Below are positions 46,866-56,607 of a stretch of 64,000 nucleotides of DNA, piece after piece. The DNA is from Claveliimonas bilis. Lineage in GTDB: Bacteria > Bacillota > Clostridia > Lachnospirales > Lachnospiraceae. Position 1 is the first letter of the stretch, and each line of letters opens with the position of its first letter. The notes beneath the pieces were generated by a model, which was not told where the DNA came from, did no database searches, and saw only the letters and a list, made by a program, of their open reading frames with translations. The stretch lies in the NCBI RefSeq assembly GCF_020892095.1, contig NZ_AP024845.1, forward strand, positions 2,914,001 to 2,978,000, in the 5' to 3' direction. Both the position numbers and the translations under genes were made by a program.

Positions 46866-48251
46866 TTACATTACAAGCTCATTTTCCTGAATTTCACTTC
46901 CATCTAAAGCAATATGATCGTAATTTGTCAATCCATAATCATTGCCGGATTTCACAATATAATATTCCTCACTCTCACAGAGAATTTCCACAGGTTTAAA
47001 CTCTGCATATCCTTTATTAATATTGTAAACTCCCTGCAAAGAAGCCTTCTCGGAAATGGTATATGTATCTGCTGAATCCGGTTTGATCAAAACATCTCCC
47101 TTTTTTAACTCATCCATATTCAGATAGACCATACCTGTCTCACTGTCACGATAATATACATCCACTGCGTGGAAGGAAGCATCTTCTCCATCGCTCTGGA
47201 CCAGAACGCCGGACTGGCTGCTGTTGCCGCCCAAAGTGATGTAATCTTCAGGAATTATGTAGAATTCTTTTTCTGTTACAGAGGATTTGGGAATTTTAAG
47301 ACCTGTTTCATCCTCCAGGATCAGTTCAATATCCAGAAAACGCTCTCCTACATATCTTACCATTGAATGATCAAATGTGAGGAAACCAAGGTCGGCGTCT
47401 TCCGTATTATAAATCTGGAATCCTGCCCATGTTGTCTGATCATCTTTTGTAAATCTGACCTTTACACTGGTTGTGTCTGCCAGCTCTTTTGTCATTTCCT
47501 CATCCAGCTGGATCACAAGCGTCCACTCTTCGTTTGTCACAAGCTTGTAGGCAGGATCGCCGCTTTTGACCTTTGTATTGTTAAAAAGCTCTGTTTTCTG
47601 ATAATCTGCCCGCGATATCATGTCGGCAGTTACCTGATCCATAGCAAGATCTTCATATCCGTCTACCGAATATACAATAATCCCGTCATCAGATGCGACA
47701 TAGGTTGTCAGCCCCTCCTGACCGCTTTCTATCATGGCGCTAAGCTGTGCCTGCCGGCTCTGGGCTGTGCTGCTTGACAGAATATTTTCAATGGAATCTT
47801 TAAACGTATAGGTATCCTCATATTTATTGTTCTGAAAATTTTCACTAAAACTTTGGGCTTTTTGGATAATAGAGTCTCTTTCCTCGGAAGTTAAACCGGA
47901 ATCCTCTGATTCCTCTGTGTTTTCCTGACCGGAAAAATCCAATTTTTCAGAAGAAATACTGTAAACATTGGTCTTTCTGCCTACTTTACTGCCTTCCGGT
48001 GCAAAGTAATTGATATATCCATCTGCCTCTGCTCCAATAACAGTTTCCTCTCTGAGAACAAGACCGGTATAGGAAGTATCCTTTAAGATTGATCCCTCCC
48101 GCACTTCATAAGATGACACATGTTTAGCGGTTGCGTACATCAAAACAGTAACAACCAAATAAACAAAGATAACTCCGAAAATAATGACCCCTATATTTAT
48201 ATTCCACTTTTTGCGGTAAACCTGAATGTTGTTTATCTCATTTCCAGTCAA
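46866..48251 (-). CDS. HlyD-family membrane adaptor protein
   Basis: The 461-residue protein has one N-terminal membrane helix (about 18-40), then a coiled or extended extracellular part and a C-terminal beta-rich region with paired lipoyl-like segments. It resembles the HlyD-type proteins found next to sepF in Lachnospiraceae. Its partner transporter is not in the window, and a role in division or secretion is unproven. It overlaps the radical-SAM gene by 4 bases. Confidence 0.75.
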   Translation of the reverse strand: MTGNEINNIQVYRKKWNINIGVIIFGVIFVYLVVTVLMYATAKHVSSYEVREGSILKDTSYTGLVLREETVIGAEADGYINYFAPEGSKVGRKTNVYSISSEKLDFSGQENTEESEDSGLTSEERDSIIQKAQSFSENFQNNKYEDTYTFKDSIENILSSSTAQSRQAQLSAMIESGQEGLTTYVASDDGIIVYSVDGYEDLAMDQVTADMISRADYQKTELFNNTKVKSGDPAYKLVTNEEWTLVIQLDEEMTKELADTTSVKVRFTKDDQTTWAGFQIYNTEDADLGFLTFDHSMVRYVGERFLDIELILEDETGLKIPKSSVTEKEFYIIPEDYITLGGNSSQSGVLVQSDGEDASFHAVDVYYRDSETGMVYLNMDELKKGDVLIKPDSADTYTISEKASLQGVYNINKGYAEFKPVEILCESEEYYIVKSGNDYGLTNYDHIALDGSEIQENELVM

Positions 48252-49207
48252 TATACTGCCTCCAATTTCTCAAGTGCAGCTCCTTTCAGATAGCTGAATC
48301 TCTTTCCCTGAAAAGAGCCGTCTGCCCGCATTTTTTCTTCAAATTCATCCTTAAGCTTCCACCAGCTTGTCTCCCAGTTGCAGAACACGGCCTCTTCTTC
48401 CGGAATCCTCGAAAACAGGCGCTCTACTGCAATATCAGGATTTAAAAATTCCAGAAATACCTGCAGGCGCTGCAGATATTCTTCTTTGGAACATATGGTT
48501 ATTGTACCATTTTCATAAGCTTCGCACAATAAGGTGTTTTTGGCGATATAAAGAGAATGGATCTTCACAATGTCAATTCCAAGTGCAGAAAGGATCTTGG
48601 CTGTTTCTTTTGCATCCTCCATGGTATCACCGGGAAGATTTAAAATTACATGGGCGCAGATATCAAAACCGTATTTTTTGATTTCAAGAACAGCATCGAT
48701 AAATTCAGCCAGAGAATGTCCCCGCTGGATTTTTTGAAGCGTATGATAATTGGCCGTCTGAAGACCCAGCTCCACCGTAACTCTCTGTCCGCCGGCAGTG
48801 GCTGTTTCCTTCAGCGCCTCAAGGTATTCTCCCCGTATACAGTCCGGGCGTGTGGATACTGCAATCTCCACAATATCCGGCACCCGTGCTGCCTCTTCAA
48901 TGTATGCCCGAAACCGTTCGATTTTCATAAAGGTATTGGTATAGTTTTGAAAATAAGCGATAAACTTATGCGCATGATACTTTTTTTCGATCAGACTTCT
49001 TGTGCTCATCAGCTGGTCCGTTATCCTGACTTCGGAAGACAAAGCCTCAAATCCGGTGCCGGATTCCGCGCAGAACGTACAGCCTTTTTGTCTCCCTAAT
49101 CTGTTGGGACAGGTAACGGGAAGATTGATCGGCAGTTTATAAACTTTTTCCCCATACGTTTTTTTCAAATATTCCGAATAAGGATAATAGAATGTCTTTT
49201 TCATCAT
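48248..49207 (-). CDS. TIGR01212-family radical SAM protein (YhcC-like)
   Basis: The 319-residue protein has the cluster-binding pattern CPNRLGRQKGCTFC with three cysteines near residue 34-46, and the family ending region IDIVKIHSLYIAKNT and GDTMEDAKETA. It is a radical SAM enzyme of unsettled function. It may start at ATG 49207 or 49204. It is the first gene of the run to 43301. Confidence 0.88.
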   Translation of the reverse strand: MMKKTFYYPYSEYLKKTYGEKVYKLPINLPVTCPNRLGRQKGCTFCAESGTGFEALSSEVRITDQLMSTRSLIEKKYHAHKFIAYFQNYTNTFMKIERFRAYIEEAARVPDIVEIAVSTRPDCIRGEYLEALKETATAGGQRVTVELGLQTANYHTLQKIQRGHSLAEFIDAVLEIKKYGFDICAHVILNLPGDTMEDAKETAKILSALGIDIVKIHSLYIAKNTLLCEAYENGTITICSKEEYLQRLQVFLEFLNPDIAVERLFSRIPEEEAVFCNWETSWWKLKDEFEEKMRADGSFQGKRFSYLKGAALEKLEAVY

Positions 49208-49301
49208 AAAAGAAAAAGGTCCTTTCCATCAATTTTATGGCATGCATATTTTGGGATTTCCCGCACATAATATCATCATCTGATAAAAAGGAGGAAATCA
49301 T

Positions 49302-49514
49302 ATGAAATGGTTTGACAATATTGCATTAACCCTTGTTATTATCGGGGCGATCAACTGGCTGTTGATCGGCATTTTCCGTTTTGATCTGGTGGCATTTCTT
49401 TTCGGCAATCTCACATGGATCTCGCGGATCATTTACACACTGGTCGGATTGTGCGGACTTTACCTGATCAGTCTGTTTGGAAGAATTGGAACTTTCTCCG
49501 ATTCCCGTTCATAA
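49302..49514 (+). CDS. DUF378 small membrane protein
   Basis: The 70-residue protein has two membrane helices (about 5-25 and 38-60) and the family signature IGAINWLLIGIF. The function is unknown. It has a strong RBS (AAAGGAGGAAA) and its own terminator, standing alone on the plus strand between two minus-strand blocks. Confidence 0.9.
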   Translation: MKWFDNIALTLVIIGAINWLLIGIFRFDLVAFLFGNLTWISRIIYTLVGLCGLYLISLFGRIGTFSDSRS

Positions 49515-49519
49515 ATCAA

Positions 49520-49559
49520 GAGGGGCAGCCCGGAAAAACGGGTTCCCCTCTTTTTATTT
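49520..49559. terminator. Terminator between DUF378 gene and dac
   Basis: GAGGGG, CCCG, a loop, CGGG, CCCCTC and a TTTTTATTT tail form a strong hairpin. It ends the DUF378 gene and may also serve the convergent dac operon. Confidence 0.85.
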
Positions 49560-49589
49560 GCAACTTTTCCTGCTGAAAGTTTGTTTTCT

Positions 49590-50561
49590 TTATTCCAACG
49601 AAGGGATCTGATCGATCAGTGCTGTCATATCTTCATATAAAGTCGGCTTATCCGCTGCTCCCATAACAATAGATATATATTGATCTCCACTGTCGTTCTC
49701 ACAGAGAAGAACAAGACAGTCTCCTGCATCCCCTGTGTATCCTGTTTTGCCGCCGATCACAGTTGCGCCTTCCGGCAGAGCGGCCGCTCCTCTGGCATAG
49801 TAATTGGTCGGTTCCCATGTAAGCTGTCTTGCTGTCCCGTCAGCACCGGTCACATTTGCCGTATAGGATGAAGCACTGATAATATCCATAAATTCCTCAT
49901 GCTTAATGCATTCATTAAAGATCAGATACAGATCGTATGCAGTTGTATAATGATCCGGATCATGGAGACCGTTGGGCGTAACAAAATGCGTCCCGGTAGC
50001 CATCAACTCCGCGGCCTGGTCATTTACCATCTCCATAAAAGTATCCACATCTCCGCCGACATGTTCTGCAATGGCGACTGCATTATCATTTCCGGACCAA
50101 AGCAGCAGCCCGTACAAAAGATCTCTCATGGTCAGCTGGTCCCCTTCCTGGAGGCCGCATACCTGATCTTCCCAGCCAAAGCTTGACGCAGCTGCATTTC
50201 TGCTGACAGTGACGACATCGTCCATATCGGAATTTTTGATTGCTACAAGGGCTGTTAAGATCTTTGTGGTACTTGCCGGATATAATCTTTCAAAAAGATT
50301 ATATCCATACTCTACCGTGTGATCAGTCAGATCAAACAGGCCTTCCGCATGGAGCGAAGAATCCCCCTCAAAACCGGAGATGGATACATCAGAATCTGTC
50401 ACACAGAGATCCTCAGCAAACAATTCCGCCTCATAGATACTTTTATTATAATTCTCTTTTTCAAAGGATGTCACAGCGCTTCCAGCGCCGCACCCGGATA
50501 TCAGCAGCGAAATTCCGGCTGCGCAAAGAATAAGCGATGTCTTTTTACCTGTATATTTCAC
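49590..50561 (-). CDS. D-alanyl-D-alanine carboxypeptidase (DacA/DacF-like) lipoprotein
   Basis: The 323-residue protein begins with a lipoprotein signal peptide (LLISGC). The serine beta-lactamase-fold motifs are clear: PASTTK (Ser about 97), SGND (about 155) and KTGYTG (about 271). It trims the terminal D-Ala of peptidoglycan stem peptides. The GTG at 50561 has an upstream GAGGAG and overlaps mgsA by 17 bases. It is the last gene of the shape and division operon. Confidence 0.9.
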   Translation of the reverse strand: MKYTGKKTSLILCAAGISLLISGCGAGSAVTSFEKENYNKSIYEAELFAEDLCVTDSDVSISGFEGDSSLHAEGLFDLTDHTVEYGYNLFERLYPASTTKILTALVAIKNSDMDDVVTVSRNAAASSFGWEDQVCGLQEGDQLTMRDLLYGLLLWSGNDNAVAIAEHVGGDVDTFMEMVNDQAAELMATGTHFVTPNGLHDPDHYTTAYDLYLIFNECIKHEEFMDIISASSYTANVTGADGTARQLTWEPTNYYARGAAALPEGATVIGGKTGYTGDAGDCLVLLCENDSGDQYISIVMGAADKPTLYEDMTALIDQIPSLE

Positions 50562-50937
50562 GCCAATCTAAATCTCCTCTGTCTATTGAAAGTATAATTA
50601 ATTCTGCTGTGGCGAGATTTGTCGCCATAGGAATATTATGCATGTCGCAAAGCTTGATTACTCCGTTCACTTCAGGTTCATGGGGTTTTGCCATAGGATC
50701 TCTTAAAAAAATCAGGGCATCAATATCATTCTGCGCAATCTGGGCGCTCATCTGCTGTTCGCCTCCGAGATGGCCCGCCAGATATTTGTGAATGGACAAA
50801 TTGGTTACTTCTTCTATTAACCTTCCGGTTGTTCCTGTTGCAAACAGATTGTGCTTGCTCAAAATCCCGCGATACGCGATGCAAAAATTCTGCATCAGCG
50901 TCTTTTTCCCATCGTGGGCAATAAGACCAATATTCAT
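50545..50937 (-). CDS. mgsA: Methylglyoxal synthase
   Basis: The roughly 130-residue protein shows NIGLIAHDGKK, LFATGTTGRLI with the phosphate-binding TGTTG, GHLGGEQQ and FLRDPM, all of methylglyoxal synthase, which converts dihydroxyacetone phosphate to methylglyoxal. The start ATG at 50937 follows GAGGAGG. The longer frame from 51003 runs into rodA and is not conserved. Confidence 0.95.
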   Translation of the reverse strand: MNIGLIAHDGKKTLMQNFCIAYRGILSKHNLFATGTTGRLIEEVTNLSIHKYLAGHLGGEQQMSAQIAQNDIDALIFLRDPMAKPHEPEVNGVIKLCDMHNIPMATNLATAELIILSIDRGDLDWREIYR

Positions 50938-50971
50938 ACAACGATTCCTCCTCACATTAGTAAAAAACAGG

Positions 50972-52102
50972 TTACTGATATTTTTTCGGCTGCAGCCCCA
51001 CATTCAGAACGATTCCAATTCCCAGATACATACTCCACAGAGAAGTAAGTCCATAACTTACAAATGGAAGGGGAATTCCTGTGTTAGGGAAAATCTGTGT
51101 TGCAACAGCAATATTAATAAAAGTTTGTATCCCGATCAGGGATCCGACCCCGCAGCAGATGATTCTGCCCGTTGTATCCTGGGCTCGGATCCCTATTACA
51201 ATACATTGTATCACGATTAATAATAACAAAACAATAACAATACAGCAACCCACAAAACCTAATTCTTCTCCAACAATTGCAAAAATAAAGTCTGTCTGGG
51301 GCTCCAGAATAAAGTTTCCGTTTTTTACAGAAGTTGTTGTATTATTGTTCAGCCCTTTTCCTGTCAGCTGACCGGATCCGATTGCCATGACGGAATTGTT
51401 CTGCTGATAGGCTTCATCGCTGGCATATTCCTCCGGATTCAGCCAGGCAAGAATACGCTTTTGCTGATAATCGTCCAGGATCTTCTGATCCGGCTGCACA
51501 ATAAGACTTAGCAAAATAATTGCCGTCGGCACTGTGACGAGCAGCACAATCCCAATGAAGCGGTAAGACAGCCCGCCCACATACATCAGCACACAGAATA
51601 AAGCGGCTGTACAAATAGTAGTAGAGAGGTTCGGTTCCTCAAAAATCAATACAAGAGGTATAACGATCAATATAACTGCCTTTAAAATTGTCCTTTTGCT
51701 GCTCAAATCCTCTTCATGAACCATAATAAATTTTGCGAAGAAAATGATCAGAAAGATTTTTGCAAGCTCTGAAGGCTGAAAATTGGTAAATCCCAGATTG
51801 ATCCAGCGCCGCGCTCCGTTGACTACCTCTCCTACGCCGGGAATCAGTACAATGGCAAGCATCCCTACGGAAAGGATATACAAGATCCAGTAAAAGTTTG
51901 CAATCCATACATAATCGATCACAGATACAACGACCATCAAAATGACAGCGGCTACCAGACCGATGATCTGTTTTCCCTGATAGGATTCATTTGCACTTCC
52001 GATAACCAGCACGCCTAAAAAAGAGATGGCCATGACAAGTATGATCAGAGTGAATTTATAATCTTTCAGATGATAAGGTTTTGTTATTTTAAGAAATTTC
52101 AC
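50972..52102 (-). CDS. rodA: Rod-shape glycosyltransferase RodA
   Basis: The 376-residue protein has about 10 membrane helices. The SEDS signature is visible in NGARRWINLGFTNFQPSELAKIF and near the end NTGIPLPFVSYGLTS. RodA polymerises lipid II with the PBP2 encoded upstream. It overlaps minE by 4 bases. Confidence 0.95.
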   Translation of the reverse strand: MKFLKITKPYHLKDYKFTLIILVMAISFLGVLVIGSANESYQGKQIIGLVAAVILMVVVSVIDYVWIANFYWILYILSVGMLAIVLIPGVGEVVNGARRWINLGFTNFQPSELAKIFLIIFFAKFIMVHEEDLSSKRTILKAVILIVIPLVLIFEEPNLSTTICTAALFCVLMYVGGLSYRFIGIVLLVTVPTAIILLSLIVQPDQKILDDYQQKRILAWLNPEEYASDEAYQQNNSVMAIGSGQLTGKGLNNNTTTSVKNGNFILEPQTDFIFAIVGEELGFVGCCIVIVLLLLIVIQCIVIGIRAQDTTGRIICCGVGSLIGIQTFINIAVATQIFPNTGIPLPFVSYGLTSLWSMYLGIGIVLNVGLQPKKYQ

Positions 52103-52311
52103 TGCTTTTCTCCTGTAAATTTGATATGTACATGCGTCCTTGTATAAGAGACTTCAAATTCCTCCGGTGTAATTTCAATATATTTGGAAAGTGTCTGGTA
52201 TAGCTCACGGCTGATCTTTTCGTAAAAATCCGGTTTGCACTGCATCCGGTCCGTTCCCACCAGCACCTTCAGCCTGTCTTTTGCAATTCTCACTGAAGAC
52301 CGTCTCACCAT
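52099..52311 (-). CDS. minE: MinE-like cell-division topological factor
   Basis: The 70-residue protein begins with a short MinD-binding-like segment (SSVRIAKDRLKVLVGTDR) followed by the MinE topological domain text SRELYQTLSKYIEITPEEFEV. It is short compared with the 85-90 residues of other MinE proteins. Its place directly after minD supports the call. Confidence 0.85.
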   Translation of the reverse strand: MVRRSSVRIAKDRLKVLVGTDRMQCKPDFYEKISRELYQTLSKYIEITPEEFEVSYTRTHVHIKFTGEKQ

Positions 52312-52328
52312 ACTGCTTTTGCGCCCCC

Positions 52329-53120
52329 TTAATTTTTATGGAAGATCTGGGAAAGCTTAGAGAGCAGTCCCCCATTTCCGTTCAGATCCATAAAAGGAAT
52401 ATCCTCTCCCAGGATCCGGCGGCATATATTCCGATAGGCCTGTCCGGCTCTTGACTCCATAGATATAACCGGTTCCCCCTGATTTGTTCCGATCACGACC
52501 TGCTCGTCGTCCGGTATGGCTCCCAAAAGAGGAATGGAGAGGATCTCCGTCACATCGTCTACAGACATCATATCTCCTTTTTTTACCATATCCATACGGA
52601 TCCGGTTGATGATCAGTTCACAGCGTCCGATCTTCTCTGCCTCAAGAAGCCCGATAATACGGTCCGCGTCACGGATAGACGAGACTTCCGGGGTAGTGAC
52701 AACGATTGCCCGGTCCGCCCCGGCAATGGCGTTTTGAAAGCCCTGCTCTATTCCGGCGGGACAGTCCAGAAGAACATAATCGTATTCTTCCTTAAGCTCT
52801 GCTGTAAGTTTTTTCATCTGTCCCGGAGAGACGGCAGATTTATCTTTTGTCTGCGCAGACGGAAGCAGATAAAGATTCTCATATCTTTTATCCCGGATCA
52901 GCGCCTGCTTCAGACGGCAGCTGCCTTCTATTACATCTACCAGATTATACACGATAAAATTTTCCAGTCCCATGACCACATCCAGATTCCGAAGCCCCAG
53001 ATCTGTGTCTACGATAATAACCTTTTTATCTGCCTGTGAAAGTCCTGCTCCGATATTTGCCGTCGTGGTTGTCTTACCAACCCCGCCTTTTCCTGATGTA
53101 ATTACGATAACCTCGCCCAT
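52329..53120 (-). CDS. minD: Septum-site ATPase MinD
   Basis: The roughly 263-residue ATPase has the deviant Walker A GKGGVGKTTTTANI at residue 10, VDTDLGLRNLD, DYVLLDCPAG (Walker B) and a C-terminal amphipathic membrane-targeting helix (LSKLSQIF). I chose the ATG at 53120 with AGGAGG 8 bases upstream; upstream codons overlap minC without conservation. Confidence 0.97.
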   Translation of the reverse strand: MGEVIVITSGKGGVGKTTTTANIGAGLSQADKKVIIVDTDLGLRNLDVVMGLENFIVYNLVDVIEGSCRLKQALIRDKRYENLYLLPSAQTKDKSAVSPGQMKKLTAELKEEYDYVLLDCPAGIEQGFQNAIAGADRAIVVTTPEVSSIRDADRIIGLLEAEKIGRCELIINRIRMDMVKKGDMMSVDDVTEILSIPLLGAIPDDEQVVIGTNQGEPVISMESRAGQAYRNICRRILGEDIPFMDLNGNGGLLSKLSQIFHKN

Positions 53121-53692
53121 GAATAATTTCCTCCTATCACTGGTTTTACTTTCCTGTCGCCGATGCGAAGTTTTTCCGGTTCCATATGAAGAGCGGCGAT
53201 GAAAGCGTCTTTTCGTCCTGATGCTCCGGCTTGAGCACAACCGAACAGAGTTCCAATAATTACAATATTTCCTTTGGAAACAACGGTTGCACCTTCCTCT
53301 ACATCTCCGATGATCACAATGCTGGTTTCTGATTCCAACACCTGCTTTTTCTTCAGTGTCCCCCTGTAGAACCGTCCGTCGGGCTCCGGCATTTCTGCCA
53401 GAGTCTGATCTACGGCGCTTTTGTACATCTTGTCCGTTTTTTCATCGTAATCCAGTATACACAGGATTTGTATTTTTGCTGCTTCGGATATAGTATCCAC
53501 GATTTTTTGCTCTTCCTCTTTGGTAAGAATACGGTTCTCAAATCGGACTGCCATCCCTGTACCTTCAAAGAAGTGGACGGAGGCCCTGAATTTGTTTTCT
53601 ATCTCCATTAACAGCTCATCAAAAGGCATTTCTTTGTCTAAATAAACTGTTAAGCCGTATCGGTTGCTTTTAATCATGACATGATCTTTCAC
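53102..53692 (-). CDS. minC: Septum-site inhibitor MinC
   Basis: The 196-residue protein has an N-terminal MinC domain and a C-terminal beta-helix with SETSIVIIGDVEEGATVVSKGNIVIIG and the motif ALHMEPEKLRIG. It blocks FtsZ assembly at cell poles. It overlaps minD by 19 bases. A second start at ATG 53677 is possible. Confidence 0.93.
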   Translation of the reverse strand: MKDHVMIKSNRYGLTVYLDKEMPFDELLMEIENKFRASVHFFEGTGMAVRFENRILTKEEEQKIVDTISEAAKIQILCILDYDEKTDKMYKSAVDQTLAEMPEPDGRFYRGTLKKKQVLESETSIVIIGDVEEGATVVSKGNIVIIGTLFGCAQAGASGRKDAFIAALHMEPEKLRIGDRKVKPVIGGNYSWARLS

Positions 53693-53712
53693 AGCGAAAA
53701 CTCTCCTTACCT

Positions 53713-56607
53713 TTAATCTCCATGTGTTGTAGCTGCTATTTCGGCTGCCTGTCCTGTAATTAATTCAGAAGAATCTGTAATCTGATAATAGTATTGCAGG
53801 ATTGCGCTGCCTACTTCAGAAGCATAGGTGGAGCTGTATCCGTTTGCGATACGAAGAGCCATGGCGATCTCAGGACTTTCACTTGGAGCAAATGCTACAA
53901 ATAATCCATGGTCTGCATGCTCATTACTCTGCTGAGCGGTACCTGTCTTCCCGGATACGCTGATGCCGCTGGCATTAATTTCCGGAAAGACACTGCTGTT
54001 CTGTACCACGCCCTGCATACCGGCATTTACTGCATTCCAGGTGGTTGAAGAGATTCCTTCGATCTTCTGGCTTTTGGCTTCATATTCTTTCTCGACTGTG
54101 CCATCCACCTTTTCTACCCGGTCGAGCAGCGTAAGTTCGTAGAGAGTTCCCTGATTTGCAACTGCTGTAATATATCTTGCAAGCTGGCTTGTCGTAAAGT
54201 TGTTGTTGCCCTGTCCCATAGCAGAACGTACAGAGTCTTCCGTAGATATCTGCGGATCTGTTTCCGGTATTTCAAGACCCGACGTTTCACCCAGACCGAA
54301 CATCTCAGCGTATTTTTTCAGCTTCTCCAGACCGACGTCACTGGAATAGGTTCCGTCTTCCTGAATACCCAGCTGATAACCCAGGTTATTAAAATATTCG
54401 TTACAGGAATTGGTTATACCGCTGACGACATCCATGGTTCCGTGACTGCTGGGATAGATCCAGCAGCGAACAGATGGGCTGATGTTGTCATAAACACCGT
54501 CACAGTAAACTGCCGTATCAAGTGTAACCGCTCCCTCCGTCAGACCGGCTACAGCTGACAGCGGCTTATAAGTAGAACCGGGTGCTGTCGTCTCCTGAGT
54601 GGCACGGTTGTAAAGAGGCAGAGAGGAATTCGTATTCAGTTCATTGAAATATGCACTGTCCATCGTATTGGCCAGGCGGTTGTTGTCATATCCCGGATAG
54701 GAAACACATGCCAGCACATCACCGTTATCCGGATCGGTAATCACCACAGATCCTGAACACGGCTCCAATCCCAGCTGTCCCGGCGTAATCTCCAGAGACT
54801 GGATCTTGGATCTCAGGAAATCATAAGCTCCGGTAGCTCCGGATGCCAGATTATTGTACTGTGTTTCATCCCACTCCAGCACTCCCTGCTCATAGAGGAT
54901 CCGGCAAAGTTCACTGCCTGTCACCGTGCCGGCCTTGATCATATACTGATAGATCAGTTTATCAAAGCTGGTATCTGTCTGCACACGGTCTGTAAGATAA
55001 GTTACGATCGCATTATATATCTCCGAGGAGTCTGAATACTTTTCCCCGGATTCCAGATAATCCTGCAGTTTGGATGAGTCCACCCAGTTCTGGGATATTG
55101 CATAGTTCAGATAAGTATAAATATTAATATCTCCTCCGGAAATCCATTCGCTGTAGGTTTCATCATCCGTATCGATGGCGTCAGAATCAATGATGCCGGC
55201 GCTGTCTGTCAGTACATCGCTGACAAGATACGTAAGATAGGCTTTCCATTCTTTAGAGAGATTGCTGTAAACGGTACTGTTCCCATCCTGCAAAATGGAA
55301 GTAAGCTGTCCGATCACCTGCTCTTTATAGGAAGAGAATTTGCTGTACACGGATTTTTCAGCACTTCCTGCATCCTCAGCGGAAAAATGGCTCATATCTA
55401 CAATATCATTAGAAATAAAAGCATTGTAGGCATCTCCGCTGGCAACGATGACATCTGCCGCATCTTCTGTTCCGCTGCGGTCATAATCCAGAATATTCTG
55501 CATTTTCGCAAGAAGGATTCCCGCGATTTCCTGCTCTAAAATATCATAAGCTGCTTTCTGAAGATCCGCGTCAATCGTTAAATATACATTGTCTCCTGCT
55601 TTCGGTTCCGTTTCACCGACGGTCTCTGTCACACGTCCCACACTGTTTACATACAGCTTGACTTCACCTTTCTCTCCCTGAAGGGTACTGTCCAGTACCT
55701 GTTCCAGTCCCGATTTTCCAACGGTATCTGTCAGATCGTACTGCTCTTTTTCCTCATCACTTAAGGCATTGTATTCTTCCTGTGAGATCTGTCCTGTATA
55801 TCCGATAATATTGGCAAAATATTTACTGTCTGTATATTTCCGGAGAGATTCTTCCGCAATGTCTACTCCCTGAAGTTCATCCATATGTTCCATGATCCCG
55901 GCAACGGTTTCCTCGCTTACATCTTCCGCCACTGTTGTGGGAATATATTTCTGGAAACTGTTCAGGCTGATAGCGTAGCGGATATTTACGAGCTTCAGGA
56001 CTTCTGACTTCTCCAACTCATCCTGATCAATGCCATATCCATAGGTTTCGTCTGTACAAAGGTAATCTATAATATCTGCTGCTGACATATTCTGCTGTTC
56101 CTCGTCAAGGCCATCGATCTTCTGCTCACCGAATACGTCTGCCACAAATCTAAGACGCTGTGTTTCATTCGTCATAGAAAACTGATATTCATTATTGGCG
56201 TCCAGAACAATACTGAAATCGCTGATAACAGAGTCTCCATTGCTCTCAACAATCTCTATGATCTGGCTGATCTCTTTATTAAGCTCCTTATTTTTCTCCG
56301 CAATTGTGTCATATTCCCCGTTGTCTTCGATAGTCACGGAATAGGCCAGCTCGTTGTAAGCCAGAAGCTTACCGTTCCGGTCATAGATATTTCCTCTTGT
56401 TCCCTGTATCGTTCTTGTTTTTTGGATCTGAAGCCGGTAATCATCCAGATAGGACTGACCGTCTACAATCTGCAGCTGAAAACAGCGTCCAGCCAAAACT
56501 GTAAATAGGATACAAAACACAATGATCATCACAAGAAGACGCCTCTGAAACAATTCGACAATTGTTGATTTAATGCGATCCCAAATACTATACAAACTTA
56601 CTTGCAC
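53713..56607 (-). CDS. mrdA: Penicillin-binding protein 2 (MrdA-like) with a long insertion
   Basis: The 964-residue class B PBP has an N-terminal membrane anchor, a pedestal domain and the transpeptidase motifs STYK (about residue 677), SCN (about 732) and KTG (about 886). Typical PBP2 has about 600-700 residues; here about 250-300 acidic residues (about 380-640) are inserted before the transpeptidase core, with no motif I recognise. It partners RodA in elongation. It overlaps mreD by 20 bases. The start is a GTG at 56607 or a TTG at 56595. Confidence 0.93.
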   Translation of the reverse strand: MQVSLYSIWDRIKSTIVELFQRRLLVMIIVFCILFTVLAGRCFQLQIVDGQSYLDDYRLQIQKTRTIQGTRGNIYDRNGKLLAYNELAYSVTIEDNGEYDTIAEKNKELNKEISQIIEIVESNGDSVISDFSIVLDANNEYQFSMTNETQRLRFVADVFGEQKIDGLDEEQQNMSAADIIDYLCTDETYGYGIDQDELEKSEVLKLVNIRYAISLNSFQKYIPTTVAEDVSEETVAGIMEHMDELQGVDIAEESLRKYTDSKYFANIIGYTGQISQEEYNALSDEEKEQYDLTDTVGKSGLEQVLDSTLQGEKGEVKLYVNSVGRVTETVGETEPKAGDNVYLTIDADLQKAAYDILEQEIAGILLAKMQNILDYDRSGTEDAADVIVASGDAYNAFISNDIVDMSHFSAEDAGSAEKSVYSKFSSYKEQVIGQLTSILQDGNSTVYSNLSKEWKAYLTYLVSDVLTDSAGIIDSDAIDTDDETYSEWISGGDINIYTYLNYAISQNWVDSSKLQDYLESGEKYSDSSEIYNAIVTYLTDRVQTDTSFDKLIYQYMIKAGTVTGSELCRILYEQGVLEWDETQYNNLASGATGAYDFLRSKIQSLEITPGQLGLEPCSGSVVITDPDNGDVLACVSYPGYDNNRLANTMDSAYFNELNTNSSLPLYNRATQETTAPGSTYKPLSAVAGLTEGAVTLDTAVYCDGVYDNISPSVRCWIYPSSHGTMDVVSGITNSCNEYFNNLGYQLGIQEDGTYSSDVGLEKLKKYAEMFGLGETSGLEIPETDPQISTEDSVRSAMGQGNNNFTTSQLARYITAVANQGTLYELTLLDRVEKVDGTVEKEYEAKSQKIEGISSTTWNAVNAGMQGVVQNSSVFPEINASGISVSGKTGTAQQSNEHADHGLFVAFAPSESPEIAMALRIANGYSSTYASEVGSAILQYYYQITDSSELITGQAAEIAATTHGD

